Shown: positions 13,671 to 23,491 of the stretch, piece after piece | Numbering within the stretch: position 1 is the first letter of the stretch | Layout: the number at the start of each line of letters is the position of its first letter | NCBI GenBank assembly: GCA_009746045.1 | Contig: RPFO01000584.1 | Span: forward strand, 1,643,843-1,677,559 | DNA from: Mesostigma viride | Taxonomy: Eukaryota > Streptophyta > Mesostigmatophyceae > Mesostigmatales > Mesostigmataceae | Direction of reading: 5' to 3' | DNA: 33,717 nt | The notes under the pieces: generated by a model | What the model was told of the DNA's origin: nothing | What the model saw: only the letters and a program-made list of their open reading frames with translations | Database searches by the model: none | Position numbers and translations under genes: made by a program

Positions 13671-16069
13671 TAAAATTAAAGTAAATTATAACATGCCTCC
13701 GTTGGGAGATCATGTAGCACATATTCCAGGTTGGATGGGTGGAGTGGAGGAAGCCGCGTAATCGAACTAACCTCTACTCTAAACTCTAAGCTATATCTAG
13801 TCTAGAAACGCTACTCATCAAAACGGCTCCGCCTCCTTGGGGGGAGGCGGCTTGCCCACACTGAGGGGCTGGCGTGTGGGCCTTGACAATCTTCTGCCAC
13901 CGCTTCTTGTCCTGCATGGCAGTCCAGAGAAGGAAGAGAGAGAGGATGCGGTACTCAAAACTGGGCTGGGACCACTAGGTCGTCCAGCAACATCTGGGTA
14001 TAGGTCATGGCATGTTTCCCTACCCTTTTAGGAATGTTCTTGGGGCCAGGCCAGGTCAAAATATGCCGCCCTGGTTGGCCGAGCCGCTGGGGACCGGCCA
14101 GACCAAGGGCGGTGTCGACCTGGCTGGTGCGAGCAAGATGTCCTACGAATGCTATCCTACGCTGCCTAATCTCATCCGAAATACGAGGCATACCGTGATA
14201 CAATAAAGACTCTAATGACCTACGCTGAGAAAACCCGACATTCAGGACCTGTCGGAGCATATCCTGGTTACCGTGCCGTCTAGCTTAGCAGCTAGCTGCC
14301 AGTGTTGCCGTGAGTGTCCACGCCTCGGCGCCATACGTGAGCACCGTGAGGACGAGGACCTTGCAATATCGAGCATGCGCTTGCGGTGCTCGTCCAGGCC
14401 CTTGGAGCGCCAGTAGGTGTTGAGCGAACGAAGCCTAGCCCAGGTCAGGCCAATGCGGACGTCCACATCGTCGGCGGTGTCAGGGAGCATGCTCCCCAAC
14501 AGTTTGAAGCGGTCGCGGAATGCATGGGACCTCGATCCGTCCCATCGAGCACTGAGGCGCGCGGCAGCGGTGGGCGACTGGAGGCCCCAATCACCATCGC
14601 CTCAGTTTTGACACTAATCTCCAACCCCACCGCCCTCGCCTCCAGGCCCAGACAGTCCAGCCAGGTCTGAATGTGCCCGGGGCGCGCGATGAGGGTGGTG
14701 TCGTCCGCATAAATCAGGTCAGCCAGGCGGTAACCCGTGCTAACCCCGCCGTGCCCACGCTCGTTAAGGATGTCCCAGCCTGGCTCGAACCCCTTAAGAG
14801 CAGTAAAGCGCGCACGTGCCTGGCGCATGACGTGGTCCACGACAATAATGAACAGGTATGGTGACAGGACACAACCTTGCCACACCCCGTGGTGAAGGGG
14901 GAATGGTGGGGTGGTGCCTTCCGCAGTCCGCACTACTGCCTGCATGTGAGCCCTCATACAGTCGGCGAATGGCAGCAATAAACGCTGGTGGCACTCGGTC
15001 CAGAGCTAGGATGGCCCAAACAAAGAGCCTCCCAGAGGACCGTGTCAAAGGCCTTGATATAGTCGACAAAAATGAAGACCAGCGGCAAACTGTCAGGGCA
15101 AAGGCGACGCACCTCCTCCATCAACCGGCGCGCGACAAACACAGCCATGACAGTGTTACGACCAAGACGAAAACCCATCTGAGACTCACCCAGGTGTGGG
15201 TCCAGCGCGGCGCGGAGCCTGTGCAGCATCATGCGCATGAAGACCTTCAGCGCGGCGCTCTGGAGGCAGACACCCCGGTAGTTATTACCGGGGTCAGCAG
15301 CAGAGCCCTTAATTCTTGTACAGCATGACGCGGATGGCCGTCTGCCACTCAGCAGGCGGAGGCTCGTCAGAAAGCAGGACACGGTTGCAGAACGCCAGCA
15401 GAAGATCCCTAACCGCTGGATCAGGGGTCTTCAGCAGCTCAGCAGAAAGGTGGTCGGCACCGACCGCCGCATCGTACCACAGGCGAGCAAGGGCGCCGTC
15501 CAATTCCTTCAAAGTGAAGGGGTGGACGACGCCGTCAGTGGCAAGGCAGCCCTCCTGCAAGGCGGGGACTTGGTAGTCCGCGGCCGAGGAAGGGGGCGCT
15601 GGCGGCCGGCGGCGGGGGTCCGGCAAACCCGAGGCGGGCGGCCGTCTCGGGGTGAAGCGGCAGGGGGGGGACGCGAGCCCCACCGGTCAAGGAAACATTG
15701 TGGGCCAACCAGCGGTCAAGGCTTACCGGCGCCGTGCCGTCCCCCGTGTGCTCCACCGGGGTGCGCTGCCGCCGGCCGCCGAGCCGGTCGAGGTGGTACC
15801 ACATGTCCTTGCCCTGGTTGCGAGCTTGGCCGAGGCCTTGGCATCGGCGATGCACTGGGCCGCCTCCGCGTCCTGAGCGTGCTCGTACCTAGGCCTCCAC
15901 GAGGGCGGCCGGCCTTGAGCACCGGTTTCTGCAGCGGGTCCCGGTTACGCTGGAGGCGGTGCCGGGCGGCCAATTAAGACCTTGCTTGGGGTCCTGGCGG
16001 TAGAGCGGGCCGGGGCGGCGGCGGGGCATGACCGGCAGGTGCCGGGCCGCCAGCAACGGGGCACGGGAT
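13671..16069 (-). mobile_element. LINE copy L2b (family D), 2.4 kb, 5'-truncated, nested in L2a, with TSD
   Basis: Flanked by perfect 10-bp repeats CAAGGAATAT (13661-13670 and 16070-16079). It lies in reverse orientation inside the 3' tail of L2a, so the two copies form a tail-to-tail inverted repeat around 13460-13950. From right to left it carries the linker between endonuclease and RT, the RT domain, the C-terminus, the KPPPP-type end, the 3' UTR, the CTCCCAACGGAG hairpin and an AT-rich tail. The endonuclease domain is absent. Confidence 0.88.
13955..15855 (-). pseudogene. LINE reverse transcriptase (ORF2) pseudogene in L2b
   Basis: RT segments occur in order on the minus strand in several frames: YDAAVGADHLSAELLK (about 15450), RVMLYKN (15310), NYRGVCLQSAALKVFMRM (15260), FVDYIKAFDTVLWEAL (15050), GVWQGCVLSPYLFIIVVD (14860), YRLADLIYADDTTLIA (14710) and WLDCLGLEARAVGLEIS (14640). 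They are followed by the C-terminal RQRRIAFVGHLARTSQVDT (about 14110). The catalytic YADD is intact. At least four frameshifts or stops make the copy inactive. It is clearly related to the RT at 20.1-23.2 kb but belongs to a different subfamily. Confidence 0.87.
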
Positions 16070-16244
16070 CAAGGAATATGTGCTACACGAACTCCCAACG
16101 GAGGCATGTTATAATTTAATTTAATGTTAATATCAAGGAGACAACCAGCTGAATATCTCCGTTCAGTGGCCTTGTACATGCCCGCCTACTACAGGCACTA
16201 TACTGGCAGCTGAGGCCTAGCATTTTTAGTCATGTACATGTATG

Positions 16245-16499
16245 TATTAATTAATTAATTAATTAATTAATTAATTAATTAATTAATTAATTAATTAATT
16301 AAGACACATGCTCCCGTTGCATGGGAGTCACGGAGCACCGAAGTGCTTTTAATATCCCTGTGTGTGCACAACAGGAGAAAGGGCAGAGACCCCCAGTCTC
16401 CTTCATGCCAAAGGCATGCCACAGCTGCATTCGGGCGCGCTAGCTAAAAGGACATATGCTACTGATCCGGCCGGCCGGCAAACTGTGGGTGCAATGTAC
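16245..16499 (-). mobile_element. SINE-like family C copy C1, nested in B2, with TSD
   Basis: Flanked by a perfect 13-bp direct repeat ATGTACATGTATG (16232-16244 and 16500-16512). Read on the minus strand it matches C2 and C3 from TTGCACCCACAG through TGCAGCTGTGGCATGCC, the AGCACTTCGGTGCT hairpin and the CTCCC hairpin to a long (TAAT)n tail of about 55 bp. It lacks the first ~45 bp of the family, so it is 5'-truncated. Confidence 0.87.
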
Positions 16500-16539
16500 A
16501 TGTACATGTATGCCTATGATGAGCCACACTCCAGATGAT

Positions 16540-16710
16540 TAATTAATTAATTAATTAGACTCGTGCTCCCGGTGGGGAGTCACGGAGCCGATGGATGGAT
16601 GGATGGATGGATGGATGGGTGCAAACAGTCCTACCGGTCTAATCTATCTACATCGGCTACATACATACTACATCTATCTACAGCATTCTATTCATCTATC
16701 TACAGCATCT
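16540..16710 (-). mobile_element. 5'-truncated LINE tail (family A), 171 bp, nested in B2, with TSD
   Basis: Flanked by a perfect 12-bp direct repeat ACTCCAGATGAT (16528-16539 and 16711-16722), which was a single site in family B. Its sequence is the 3' end of the LINE at 19.6-23.6 kb, including the TAGATAGATGTAG motif (duplicated here), the ATCC repeat, the hairpin and the TAAT tail. Confidence 0.9.
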
Positions 16711-17044
16711 ACTCCAGATGATGCCTAGCTTTATTTCATTATGCCGTGCCCATGCAGGGAGTCACTCTCTGCTGAGAAGCCATGCCCTATAGCTCTTGTA
16801 TAGCTATGTTGATCCTCCCCACCTATGACGGGCTCCCCTTTAATAGCTGGGAGTTGCCCGAGACTCTGGGTGGTGCAGGTGCCCTAGTGCACCTAGAGCA
16901 AGTGTTGTTTACATTCCCACCCTTGCAGGAAGTAGCTTAGAATGTATTATAGGCCCATATGCCCCCTCTCTGGGCTATGTGCTACATATACTCCCAAGTC
17001 CCATCGGAGTTATGTTCCTAATTAATTAGTTAATTGTTAATATC

Positions 17045-18268
17045 TCCGTTCGGAGTACATATGTAGCACATATCCCTGAGAACTCTGGATGACGACCTGA
17101 CCCCCGCTCAGCAACAGCAGCGACGCGACCTGTGGCCGGAATACCTCCGCCATAAGCAGGACCCCCAGAAGCCCAAGGTGTACTGGAGGGGCGGGGACTT
17201 GATGATCAACCACAAGATGTGTCCAGACGCCTGGCTGGACTGTCTGGGCCTGGAGGCGCGGGCGGTGGGGTTGGAGATTAGTGTCAAAACTGCATGCATA
17301 TGAAGCGATGGTGATTGGGGCCTCCAGTACACCGCCGCTGCCGCGCCAGCTCGACGGGACGACGGTCCCGTTCCGCAATCGCTTCAAACTGTTAGGGAGC
17401 TGGCTCCCTGACACCGCCGACGATGTGGACACCCGCATCTGCCTGGCCTGGGCTAGGCTCCGTTCGCTCAACACCTACTGGCGCTCCAAGGGCCTGGGCG
17501 AGCACCGCAAGCGCATGCTCTTCAAGGTCCTCGTCCTCACTCACGGTGCTCACGTATGGCGCCGAGGCGTGGACACTCACACCCACACTGCATGGCAGCT
17601 AAGCTAGAGGCGGCACAGTTTACAGGATGCATGCATGCTCCGACAGGTCCTGAACGTAGGGTTTTCCAAGCGCCCGTCATCAGAGTCTTTGTATCAGGGC
17701 ATGCCCCGTATTTCGGACGAGATTAATTAGACAGCGTAGGATAGCATTTGTAGGACACCTTGCTCGCACCAGCCACTAGGTCGACACCGCCCTTGGTCTG
17801 GCAGGCCGGGCGCCCAGCGGCTTGGCCATGCAGCCAGGGCGGCACATTCTGACCTGGCCTGGCCCCAAGGGCTGTCGCCATTCCCAAAAGGCCGGGTAGG
17901 GAAACATGTCACGAACTACGTCCAGATGTTGCTGGATGACCTACTGGTCCCAGCCCAGTTTGAATACCGCATCCACTCTCTCTCCCTTTTTTGGACTGCA
18001 TGCCGCTGATGCAGAACAATTAATAAGACGCGGTGGCAGAAGATTGTCAAGGCTCACGCGCCCAACCCTGTGGGCAAGCCACCTCCCCCCAAGAGGAGGA
18101 GGCATTTTGATGAGTAGGGTAGTTAGGATTTTTCTAGACTAGATAGATTAGCGTTAGTATAGTCCGATTACGCGGCTCTCTCCACTCCACCATCCATCAA
18201 GGAATATGTGCTATATGATCTCCCAACGGAGGCATGTTATAATTTAATTTAATTTAATTTATTTATTG
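17045..18268 (+). mobile_element. LINE copy L2c (family D) with internal deletion
   Basis: An ORF1-like C-terminal piece (17085-17217: DDDLTPAQQQRR, VYWRGGDLMINHK) is joined directly to the RT C-terminal half (WLDCLGLEARAVGLEISVKT, then VIGASSTPPL, LLGSWLPDTADDVDTRI, RLRSLNTYWRSKGLGEHRKR). The endonuclease and RT core, including YADD, are missing. The rest runs through TRWQKIVKAHAPNPVGKPPP to a stop at 18114-18116, then the 3' UTR, GGAATATGTGCTA, the CTCCCAACGGAG hairpin and a (TTTAA)n tail. Frameshifts near 17290 and 17600 and small TAAT and ATGC insertions show decay. Confidence 0.8.
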
Positions 18269-18504
18269 GACGCCCCCAGCGGGCTAGTAGCAATAGCCCT
18301 AGCTTGTATCCATTGGAGTCACTGCCGCTAAGGCAGCCATGCTTACAGTGTAGTTAGCCATGCTTACAGTGTAGTTAGAATGTTGCCTAGCTGTGCCAAC
18401 ATACCTAGTCACGTGCCGCCAATTAACGCACGGTACACAACCAGCCATAGCCTTAGCCTAGTCCTCGCACAGCCATGCTACGCCCTGGCTATGTTCAGAT
18501 TACT
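18269..18504. other. spacer with a short tandem duplication
   Basis: No gene seen. Two copies of GCCATGCTTACAGTGTAGTT lie in tandem at about 18336-18378. The remainder resembles eroded repeat DNA. Confidence 0.5.
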
Positions 18505-18758
18505 TGCCCATGCTACTTGTTATGCCACGCTCACATGGGTCTTATTGCACCCACAGTTTGCCGGATCGGTAGCCTGTCCTTTTAGCTAGCGCGCCCGAAT
18601 GCAGCTGTGGCATGCCTTTGGCATGAAGGAGACTGGGGGTCTCTGCATGCCCTTTCTCCTGCATGCATGTTGTGCACACAAAGGGATTAAAAGCACTTCG
18701 GTGCTCCATGACTCCCCAACGTACGGGAGCACGTGTTTTAATTAATTAATTAATTAAT
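18505..18758 (+). mobile_element. SINE-like family C copy C2, full length
   Basis: Starts TGCCCATGCTACTTGTTATG and ends in (TTAAT)n, like C3. It includes CACATGGGTCTTATTGCACC, TGCAGCTGTGGCATGCC, the AGCACTTCGGTGCT hairpin with a TTCG loop, and a CTCCCC hairpin near the tail. No target-site duplication could be set with confidence. No A and B boxes of a Pol III promoter were recognised. Confidence 0.75.
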
Positions 18759-19444
18759 CCCTGAGAAGCCGGGGCATATGGCTACATTCTGGGCTACTTC
18801 CTGCAAGGGTAGGGTGTAAACTACAACTGCTCTGGGTGCACTAAGTGCACCTGCACCAAGTGCTATGTACTCCACTAGCGCCTACTAAGGTGCGGACATA
18901 GGGTGGAAGATCATCACGGCTAGACAATGGCTAGGGCATGGCAATTCTCAGCAGAGAGTGGCTATCTGCATTATTAGGCAGAGCCATTGGCTAAATTCTT
19001 AATGCATCATCCATGGGGAATCCTGGCCAGTATAGGCAGAGCTAGGCTAAATTCTTGAGGTATCATCCATGTGGAGTCCCATTATAGGCGCACATGCGCG
19101 TAGGCGTGAGCCAGTGACGTGTAGGTGGCGTGCACCCCGAGTAGGTGGCAGTTTACACCCACCACCTGCACGTTGTCGTCCATATATGCCCCTTCTCAGG
19201 GATATGTGTTACATATCCTCCACTGCACGGAGGTGTGTTTTCCCCTCCTCTTTGCCGGCCATCTTGCCCGCACAGACCAGGTAAATACGGATGTGGGCCC
19301 TGCGGGCGGGCTTAGTTAGGATCTGGCCAACCATGCAGGTACGTAGCTACACCTCCTCCTATGGCAGGGTCCCCTTGTCCCGTCGCAACCCACTAGCTGG
19401 CAAACTTGCATGCGCGCGCCCCGCACTGACGCGGCGCCGGCCCC
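18759..19444 (-). repeat. diverged family B copies and other eroded repeats
   Basis: Reading on the minus strand, 18759-19010 aligns loosely with family B (CTCTCTGCTGAGAA, GATCTTCC, GGTGCAC, CTTGCAGGAAG), and a second, shorter relative follows to about 19240. No coding capacity is seen. Confidence 0.5.
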
Positions 19445-19456
19445 GGACCTAGCTAT

Positions 19457-19524
19457 TAAATTAAATTAAATTAAATTATAACATGTGCCTCCGTGGGGGG
19501 GTCATGTAGCACATATTCCATGAT
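19457..19524 (-). mobile_element. minimal LINE tail insertion (family D), 68 bp, with TSD
   Basis: Flanked by a perfect 12-bp direct repeat GGACCTAGCTAT (19445-19456 and 19525-19536). The insert is only the end of a family D element: GGAATATGTGCTACATGA, an imperfect version of the CTCC/GGAG hairpin, GGCACATGTTATAA and (TTTAA)n, in reverse orientation. It fixes the minimum 3' sequence that is found mobilised. Confidence 0.88.
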
Positions 19525-19602
19525 GGACCTAGCTATGTGCCATGTAAAATTTGCTTGAGGATGCTTCTGGGATTATATCTGTACTTCGCACCCGCATGCA
19601 TA

Positions 19603-19866
19603 TAGACAAGCCTCGACGACCTCCTCTCACCGGCCCAGCTAGTCATCAAGAATGGTCTGCTGGGCAGCGACGTGGCGATCAAGGCCAGGAAGGAAGGCCA
19701 CAAGGTCTACGTCCGCCTCGTCCACGACACCCCCGTGCTGTTCATCAACGGCCAGCGCACGGAGGCGCAGGCTCCTAACAAGCGGCACAAGTCGGGCCGT
19801 ACCAGGCCCGCCCCAGCTGCGTCATCATCGTCTACGCACGTCCCGGGTATGGATGGCGCCCGGTAA
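19603..19866 (+). CDS. LINE ORF1-like C-terminal segment of L1a
   Basis: Open from just after a TAG to the TAA at 19864. It encodes SLDDLLSPAQLVIKNGLLGS, VAIKARKEGHKVYVR and VLFINGQRTEAQAP, then a basic Ser/Pro-rich end. It parallels the LDDDLTPAQQ ... VYWKGAAIYVGHK module at 12739-12986 and 17085-17217. There is no upstream ATG and the N-terminal part is missing, so this is a remnant or the last exon-like part of ORF1. Confidence 0.5.
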
Positions 19867-20135
19867 GGGCACACCCTCGCGGCCTCGCGGTACAATAGGC
19901 TTTGGGCACAGCCTTTATAAACAAGCCCCTTTCCATCCTCATGTCGCACCGTGCGAGCATGATCAGGATGCAAGGTCGCCAGGCACGCCACGGTCAACCT
20001 TCCCGCCAATTTACCAGCCTTACACGCCTCCTAGCCCGCCTTGAGCGGGATGAGAGGCCCAGTCGACACGCCGGCGACCCCAGCCAGGACGGAGACGACG
20101 CATATCCGTCCTGAAAGAAAGCCTCCATGCGTTGA

Positions 20136-23100
20136 CAAGCATTAACCCCAATCGCCACCCTCCCCTCCCCCCCCCCACCCCCACCCCCACCTCCAGCACT
20201 ACCCTTCTCCACCCCCACCCCCACCCCCACCCCCCCGCTAATAGGGCAACGGCCCATTCTTGGTATTGCAAGTTTTAACGTGCGCACCCTCCCTGCAGAT
20301 CCTTCTACGAGCGGCGGCACCCCAGCACGCCAACGCGTCGACGAGCTGATCGCCCTGTGCGCCGACAACAAGATCGCTGTTCTTGGAGTCCAGGAGCACC
20401 GACGCACCGTTGACCCTCAGCACGCGGTCAACGGTCTGCTGGTCGACGACCTGCGTGCAGGCTGGCGGTTCCACTATGGTGGCGGCGACGCGCCGGGCCA
20501 AGGTGGTGTGGGCCTCTTGTGCTCGCCGGCAGCATCAGAGCAGCTCCAGTCCATCGTGCTGCGGTCCCCGCGTGTGCTAGTGGCCACTTTTTCAGCCACT
20601 GAGGGCCATTCACACCACACGCTAACCGTTATCGTGGGATATGCACCACATGCGGGTCGAGCTCAGGCGGAACGTGAGGCCTTCTTCGACGCCCTCAAGG
20701 AGGAGGAGGCCAACATCCCAGCTCGGCACTTCCTGGTTATGCTGCTCGACGCCAACGCCACGCTGCCAGTTGGCACTGGGGGCGCTCAGTATTCCCCAAC
20801 CAACACGACAGCCAACGGTAACACGCCTTTATTTGCGAATCTGCTGGCAGAATCTGCGCTGGTTGCATGCAATGCTTCTTTCGCACGCCCCGCTGAGCAG
20901 CTGGCCACCTTTTTTGGGCCGTCGGATCGGGTGGTGTGCCTTGATTATGTCTGCGTACGTCGGGCTCAGCGCCCCTCAGTTGTCGATGCTCGCGTCCTGC
21001 AAGATTCTGTCAGCACGGTGGAATCTGATCATCGTCTCGTGCTCGCTCGCATCAGATTGCGGTTTCCTGGGGTGAAACCGTCGCGACAGCTGGCACCTCA
21101 GCCAGATCTGAAAGTGCTCCGGATTGTGCTGAAGGATGCCGACAAGATGTCAGCAGCAGAGCAGGCCGCTATGTCGCACAGGGATGATTTCCTGGCCGTA
21201 TTCGACGCCGGGGGCAGCCGACAGCAGTTACACGCCATTCCGCCGCCGGGGGATATTTCAGTGATCCTCCGTGGTGTCGCCGCCAAGTATCGCCTGGCTG
21301 CCCGCACCCTCCCCACCTTGCCTCCGCGTCGGCAGCTTGCTGTCCACCGTCACGCACCGACAGTGGTCGCCGCCAGGCAGATGCTCCGCCGCAACAGAGA
21401 TCCGATCGCCAAACCTGGGCTGCAAGCAGCTCTGAGGGCCGCCTACGAGCAGGCTGAGAAGGCAGATGCTCAGCAGATGGTCAAGGACCTGCGCAGCTGC
21501 CAGCAGAAGCACGACGGCAAGGGGGCCTGGTTCTGGTACAAGCGCCTCGGGCACCCGGACGGCCTCGGCCGGCCCCACCGCCACGACGTCCCCGGCGCCC
21601 CAGCCAAGCGGCTTCGTACCTGGGCCACGGCCACGGCCGAGGTCGTGGGGACAGCTGCGCCGCCCCCACCCCTGCTCCCAGCCGCCGCCGCCCGCCCGGC
21701 CGCCCTGGCCGGCCCCGCTGGGCCCCCTGCCCCGCCTAGGTCAGCGGCGGACTACCTAGTCCCCCCGCTGGTCGGCCCACTTGGCGACCCGTCTGACATG
21801 CCTCCTTTCACCTCTCGCGAGGTCACGGAGGCGGTCCAGCGCCTGCGTTATGACGCAGCCACCGGCTCTGACGAGATTCCGGCCGCAGTTGTAAAACTTG
21901 CAGCCGAATTCGAGGACACAGGTGTTATGCTGCTCTTCCGGGACATCTGCAACCGCCTTCTGCTGTCGTCGCAACCACCTCCAGCGGCCTGGCAACACAG
22001 TTTTCGCACGATGCTGTACAAGAACAAGGGGTCGCCTGCCGACCCCGGCAACTACAGAGGGGTGTGCATTCAAAGTGCCCCCCTCAAGCTTCTTATGCGG
22101 CTCATCCTGAACCGCCTGCGCACGGCCCTGGACGGTCACCTCAGCGAGACTCAGCACGGCTTCCGTTCAGGTCGCAACACAGTACAGGCGCTCTTCGCTA
22201 CTCGCCGACTGGTGGAGGAACTGCAACGCCTTCAGCCTGGTGAGTCCCCTTTGCACCTTGTGCTGGTGGACTTCATCAAAGCCTTCGATTCGGTTTTCTG
22301 GCCTGCGCTTTGGGACATCCTCGAGTTGTTCCGGATCCCCCGCCCCCTGATTGCTGTCATCCGCAACCTGTATGAAGGGTCCACCACTTCGGTGCGCACT
22401 TCTTACGGGACCACGCCCCCATGCCCTTTACAGAAGGGTGTGTGGCAGGGCTGCGTGCTGTCGCCCTACCTGTTCATTATTGTTGTCGAATACGTAATGA
22501 TTCAGGCGCGCAAGCGATTTGCCCGCATCGTGGGCAGGGAACCAGGAGTGCAGGTTGCTAACAAATTCTGGCATGGCGGTGCGGACACGGAGATTCGGCT
22601 AGCAGACATCATTTACGCAGACGACACCACCCTCTTCGAGGACACTGAGCACGTGCAGACATGGCTTGACTGCCTGGCTCTCGAGGCCCGTGCAGTGGGG
22701 CTTGAGGTCAGCAAGAAGACAGAGGCCCTGGCGGTTGGGCTCACCAACCCACCGCCGCCCCTCTATCTCCTAGACGGCTCTCGAGTCATGTATCGGGACC
22801 GCGTTAAGCTGCTGGGCAGCCTGCTCCCCAGCTGCGAGGTTGATGTGGACCATCGCATCTCCCTCGCCTGGCACGCTTTACGTCAGTACCGGGCCCTGTG
22901 GCGCAAGCCCCTGGGCAAGATCGAGAAACAGGACCTGTTCAAGGTCCTCGTCCTTCCTGTTCTCACGTATGGCGCCGAGACGTGGACCCTCACCGCCGAC
23001 CTGGCCCGCAAGCTGGACGGCGCGGTCACCAGCATGCTGCGTTCCATTTTCAGAGTAGGATATGCTGCTCATGTCCGCAATGAGGACCTGTACCAGGGCA

Positions 23101-23177
23101 TGCCCTATATCACCAGCACCATTAAGCAACGCCGCCTGCAGCTTGTAGGGCACCTAGCTCGCACCAACCAGGTATAG
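20136..23177 (+). CDS. LINE ORF2: AP endonuclease plus reverse transcriptase
   Basis: The frame opens after a TGA at 20133; a Thr/Pro-rich leader precedes the conserved start ILGIASFNVRT. Endonuclease motifs in order: VLGVQEHRR (about 20385), VIVGYAPHAGRA (20635), LLDANATLP (20745), CLDYVCVRR (20940) and VESDHRLVLARIRL (21020). A Pro/Ala-rich linker lies at about 21650-21770. RT motifs: YDAATGSDEIPAAVVKL (21850), FRTMLYKNKG (22000), NYRGVCIQSAPLKLLMRL (22050), HGFRSGRNTV (22155), LVLVDFIKAFDSVFW (22260), GVWQGCVLSPYLFIIVVE (22440), LADIIYADDTTLF with the catalytic YADD at 22614-22625, and WLDCLALEARAVGLEVS (22665). It nicks target DNA and copies its own RNA at the nick. No ATG precedes the endonuclease domain. 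A TAG at 23175 ends the frame early compared with the related copies. Confidence 0.92.
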   Translation, partial: QALTPIATLPSPPPPPPPPPALPFSTPTPTPTPPLIGQRPILGIASFNVRTLPADPSTSGGTPARQRVDELIALCADNKIAVLGVQEHRRTVDPQHAVNGLLVDDLRAGWRFHYGGGDAPGQGGVGLLCSPAASEQLQSIVLRSPRVLVATFSATEGHSHHTLTVIVGYAPHAGRAQAEREAFFDALKEEEANIPARHFLVMLLDANATLPVGTGGAQYSPTNTTANGNTPLFANLLAESALVACNASFARPAEQLATFFGPSDRVVCLDYVCVRRAQRPSVVDARVLQDSVSTVESDHRLVLARIRLRFPGVKPSRQLAPQPDLKVLRIVLKDADKMSAAEQAAMSHRDDFLAVFDAGGSRQQLHAIPPPGDISVILRGVAAKYRLAARTLPTLPPRRQLAVHRHAPTVVAARQMLRRNRDPIAKPGLQAALRAAYEQAEKADAQQMVKDLRSCQQKHDGKGAWFWYKRLGHPDGLGRPHRHDVPGAPAKRLRTWATATAEVVGTAAPPPPLLPAAAARPAALAGPAGPPAPPRSAADYLVPPLVGPLGDPSDMPPFTSREVTEAVQRLRYDAATGSDEIPAAVVKLAAEFEDTGVMLLFRDICNRLLLSSQPPPAAWQHSFRTMLYKNKGSPADPGNYRGVCIQSAPLKLLMRLILNRLRTALDGHLSETQHGFRSGRNTVQALFATRRLVEELQRLQPGESPLHLVLVDFIKAFDSVFWPALWDILELFRIPRPLIAVIRNLYEGSTTSVRTSYGTTPPCPLQKGVWQGCVLSPYLFIIVVEYVMIQARKRFARIVGREPGVQVANKFWHGGADTEIRLADIIYADDTTLFEDTEHVQTWLDCLALEARAVGLEVSKKTEALAVGLTNPPPPLYLLDGSRVMYRDRVKLLGSLLPSCEVDVDHRISLAWHALRQYRALWRKPLGKIEKQDLFKVLVLPVLTYGAETWTLTADLARKLDGAVTSMLRSIFRVGYAAHVRNEDLYQGMPYITSTIKQRRLQLVGHLARTNQV

Positions 23178-23214
23178 ACACCTCACGTGGCCCCCCCGCA
23201 GGACTGCGACCAGC

Positions 23215-23491
23215 CCAGCCTGGCCGGCACCTCCTGACGTGGGCTGGGCCTAGTGATGTTAGACGCCGCAAGGCCCGCACCTTCAAGGAACAGCTAGTAG
23301 AGGACATGGGGGGCCTCGGCCTCTCCGTGATTTGGAAGAAGATGATGGACAAGGCCAAGTGGGCCCAGGTCATAGAGGACAATGAGCCCGCCCCCAGTGG
23401 GGAAGCGCCCGCGTGTGCAATCCCGCGGGAGGCACGCCAGATAGCTCCCCCTCGGGCAGCGTGCGGCTGCCTAGATAGATGTTGGAGTTAG
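23215..23491 (+). pseudogene. displaced C-terminus of L1a ORF2
   Basis: After the TAG at 23175 the C-terminal region continues in other frames: an HLLTWAGPSDVRRRKARTFK-like stretch, then LVEDMGGLGLSVIWKKMMDK and WAQVIEDNEPAPSGEA, ending at TAG 23489. The matching stretch in other copies is GHLARTSQVDT followed by HILTWPGP, so the break is a small insertion at GGTATAGAC, with further trouble at a C7 run (23191-23197). The last part is also found on the minus strand at 24240-24305 and 24730-24850. Confidence 0.7.

Larger units (their letters stand above)
12256..16134 (+). mobile_element. LINE copy L2a (family D), 3' part, split by two nested insertions
   Basis: The pieces are 12256-12647, 13441-13670 and 16080-16134. 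Together they give the end of a LINE ORF2 (QVLNVGFSK region, HLARTSQV, HILTWPGPKG, DDLLVPAQFEYRIHSL, then TRWQKIVKAHTPNPVGKPPP and KRRRRFDE before the stop), the 3' UTR, and the hairpin plus AT tail. The coding part has frameshifts and an insertion near 12395-12420, so this copy is dead. The two nested elements have duplications of 11 and 10 bp at their borders, so the order of events is clear. Confidence 0.82.
16135..17034 (+). mobile_element. retroposon B2, 5'-truncated, with two nested insertions, with TSD
   Basis: Flanked by 10-bp repeats TGTTAATATC (16125-16134 and 17035-17044). Without the two nested elements (16245-16499 and 16540-16710) it is about 450 bp long. It matches B1 from CTACAGGCACTATAC through GATGATGCCTAGCTTTAT, GCTGAGAAGCCA and GTGCTACATATACTCCC to TATGTTCC(TAAT)n. 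It lies within the AT tail of L2a, which illustrates how these tails act as insertion sites. Confidence 0.85.

Noticed and set aside
16250-16305. Replication origin or regulatory AT palindrome (TTAATTAA)n
   Set aside because: It is the tail repeat of a TSD-flanked retroposon and is repeated at the end of other copies.
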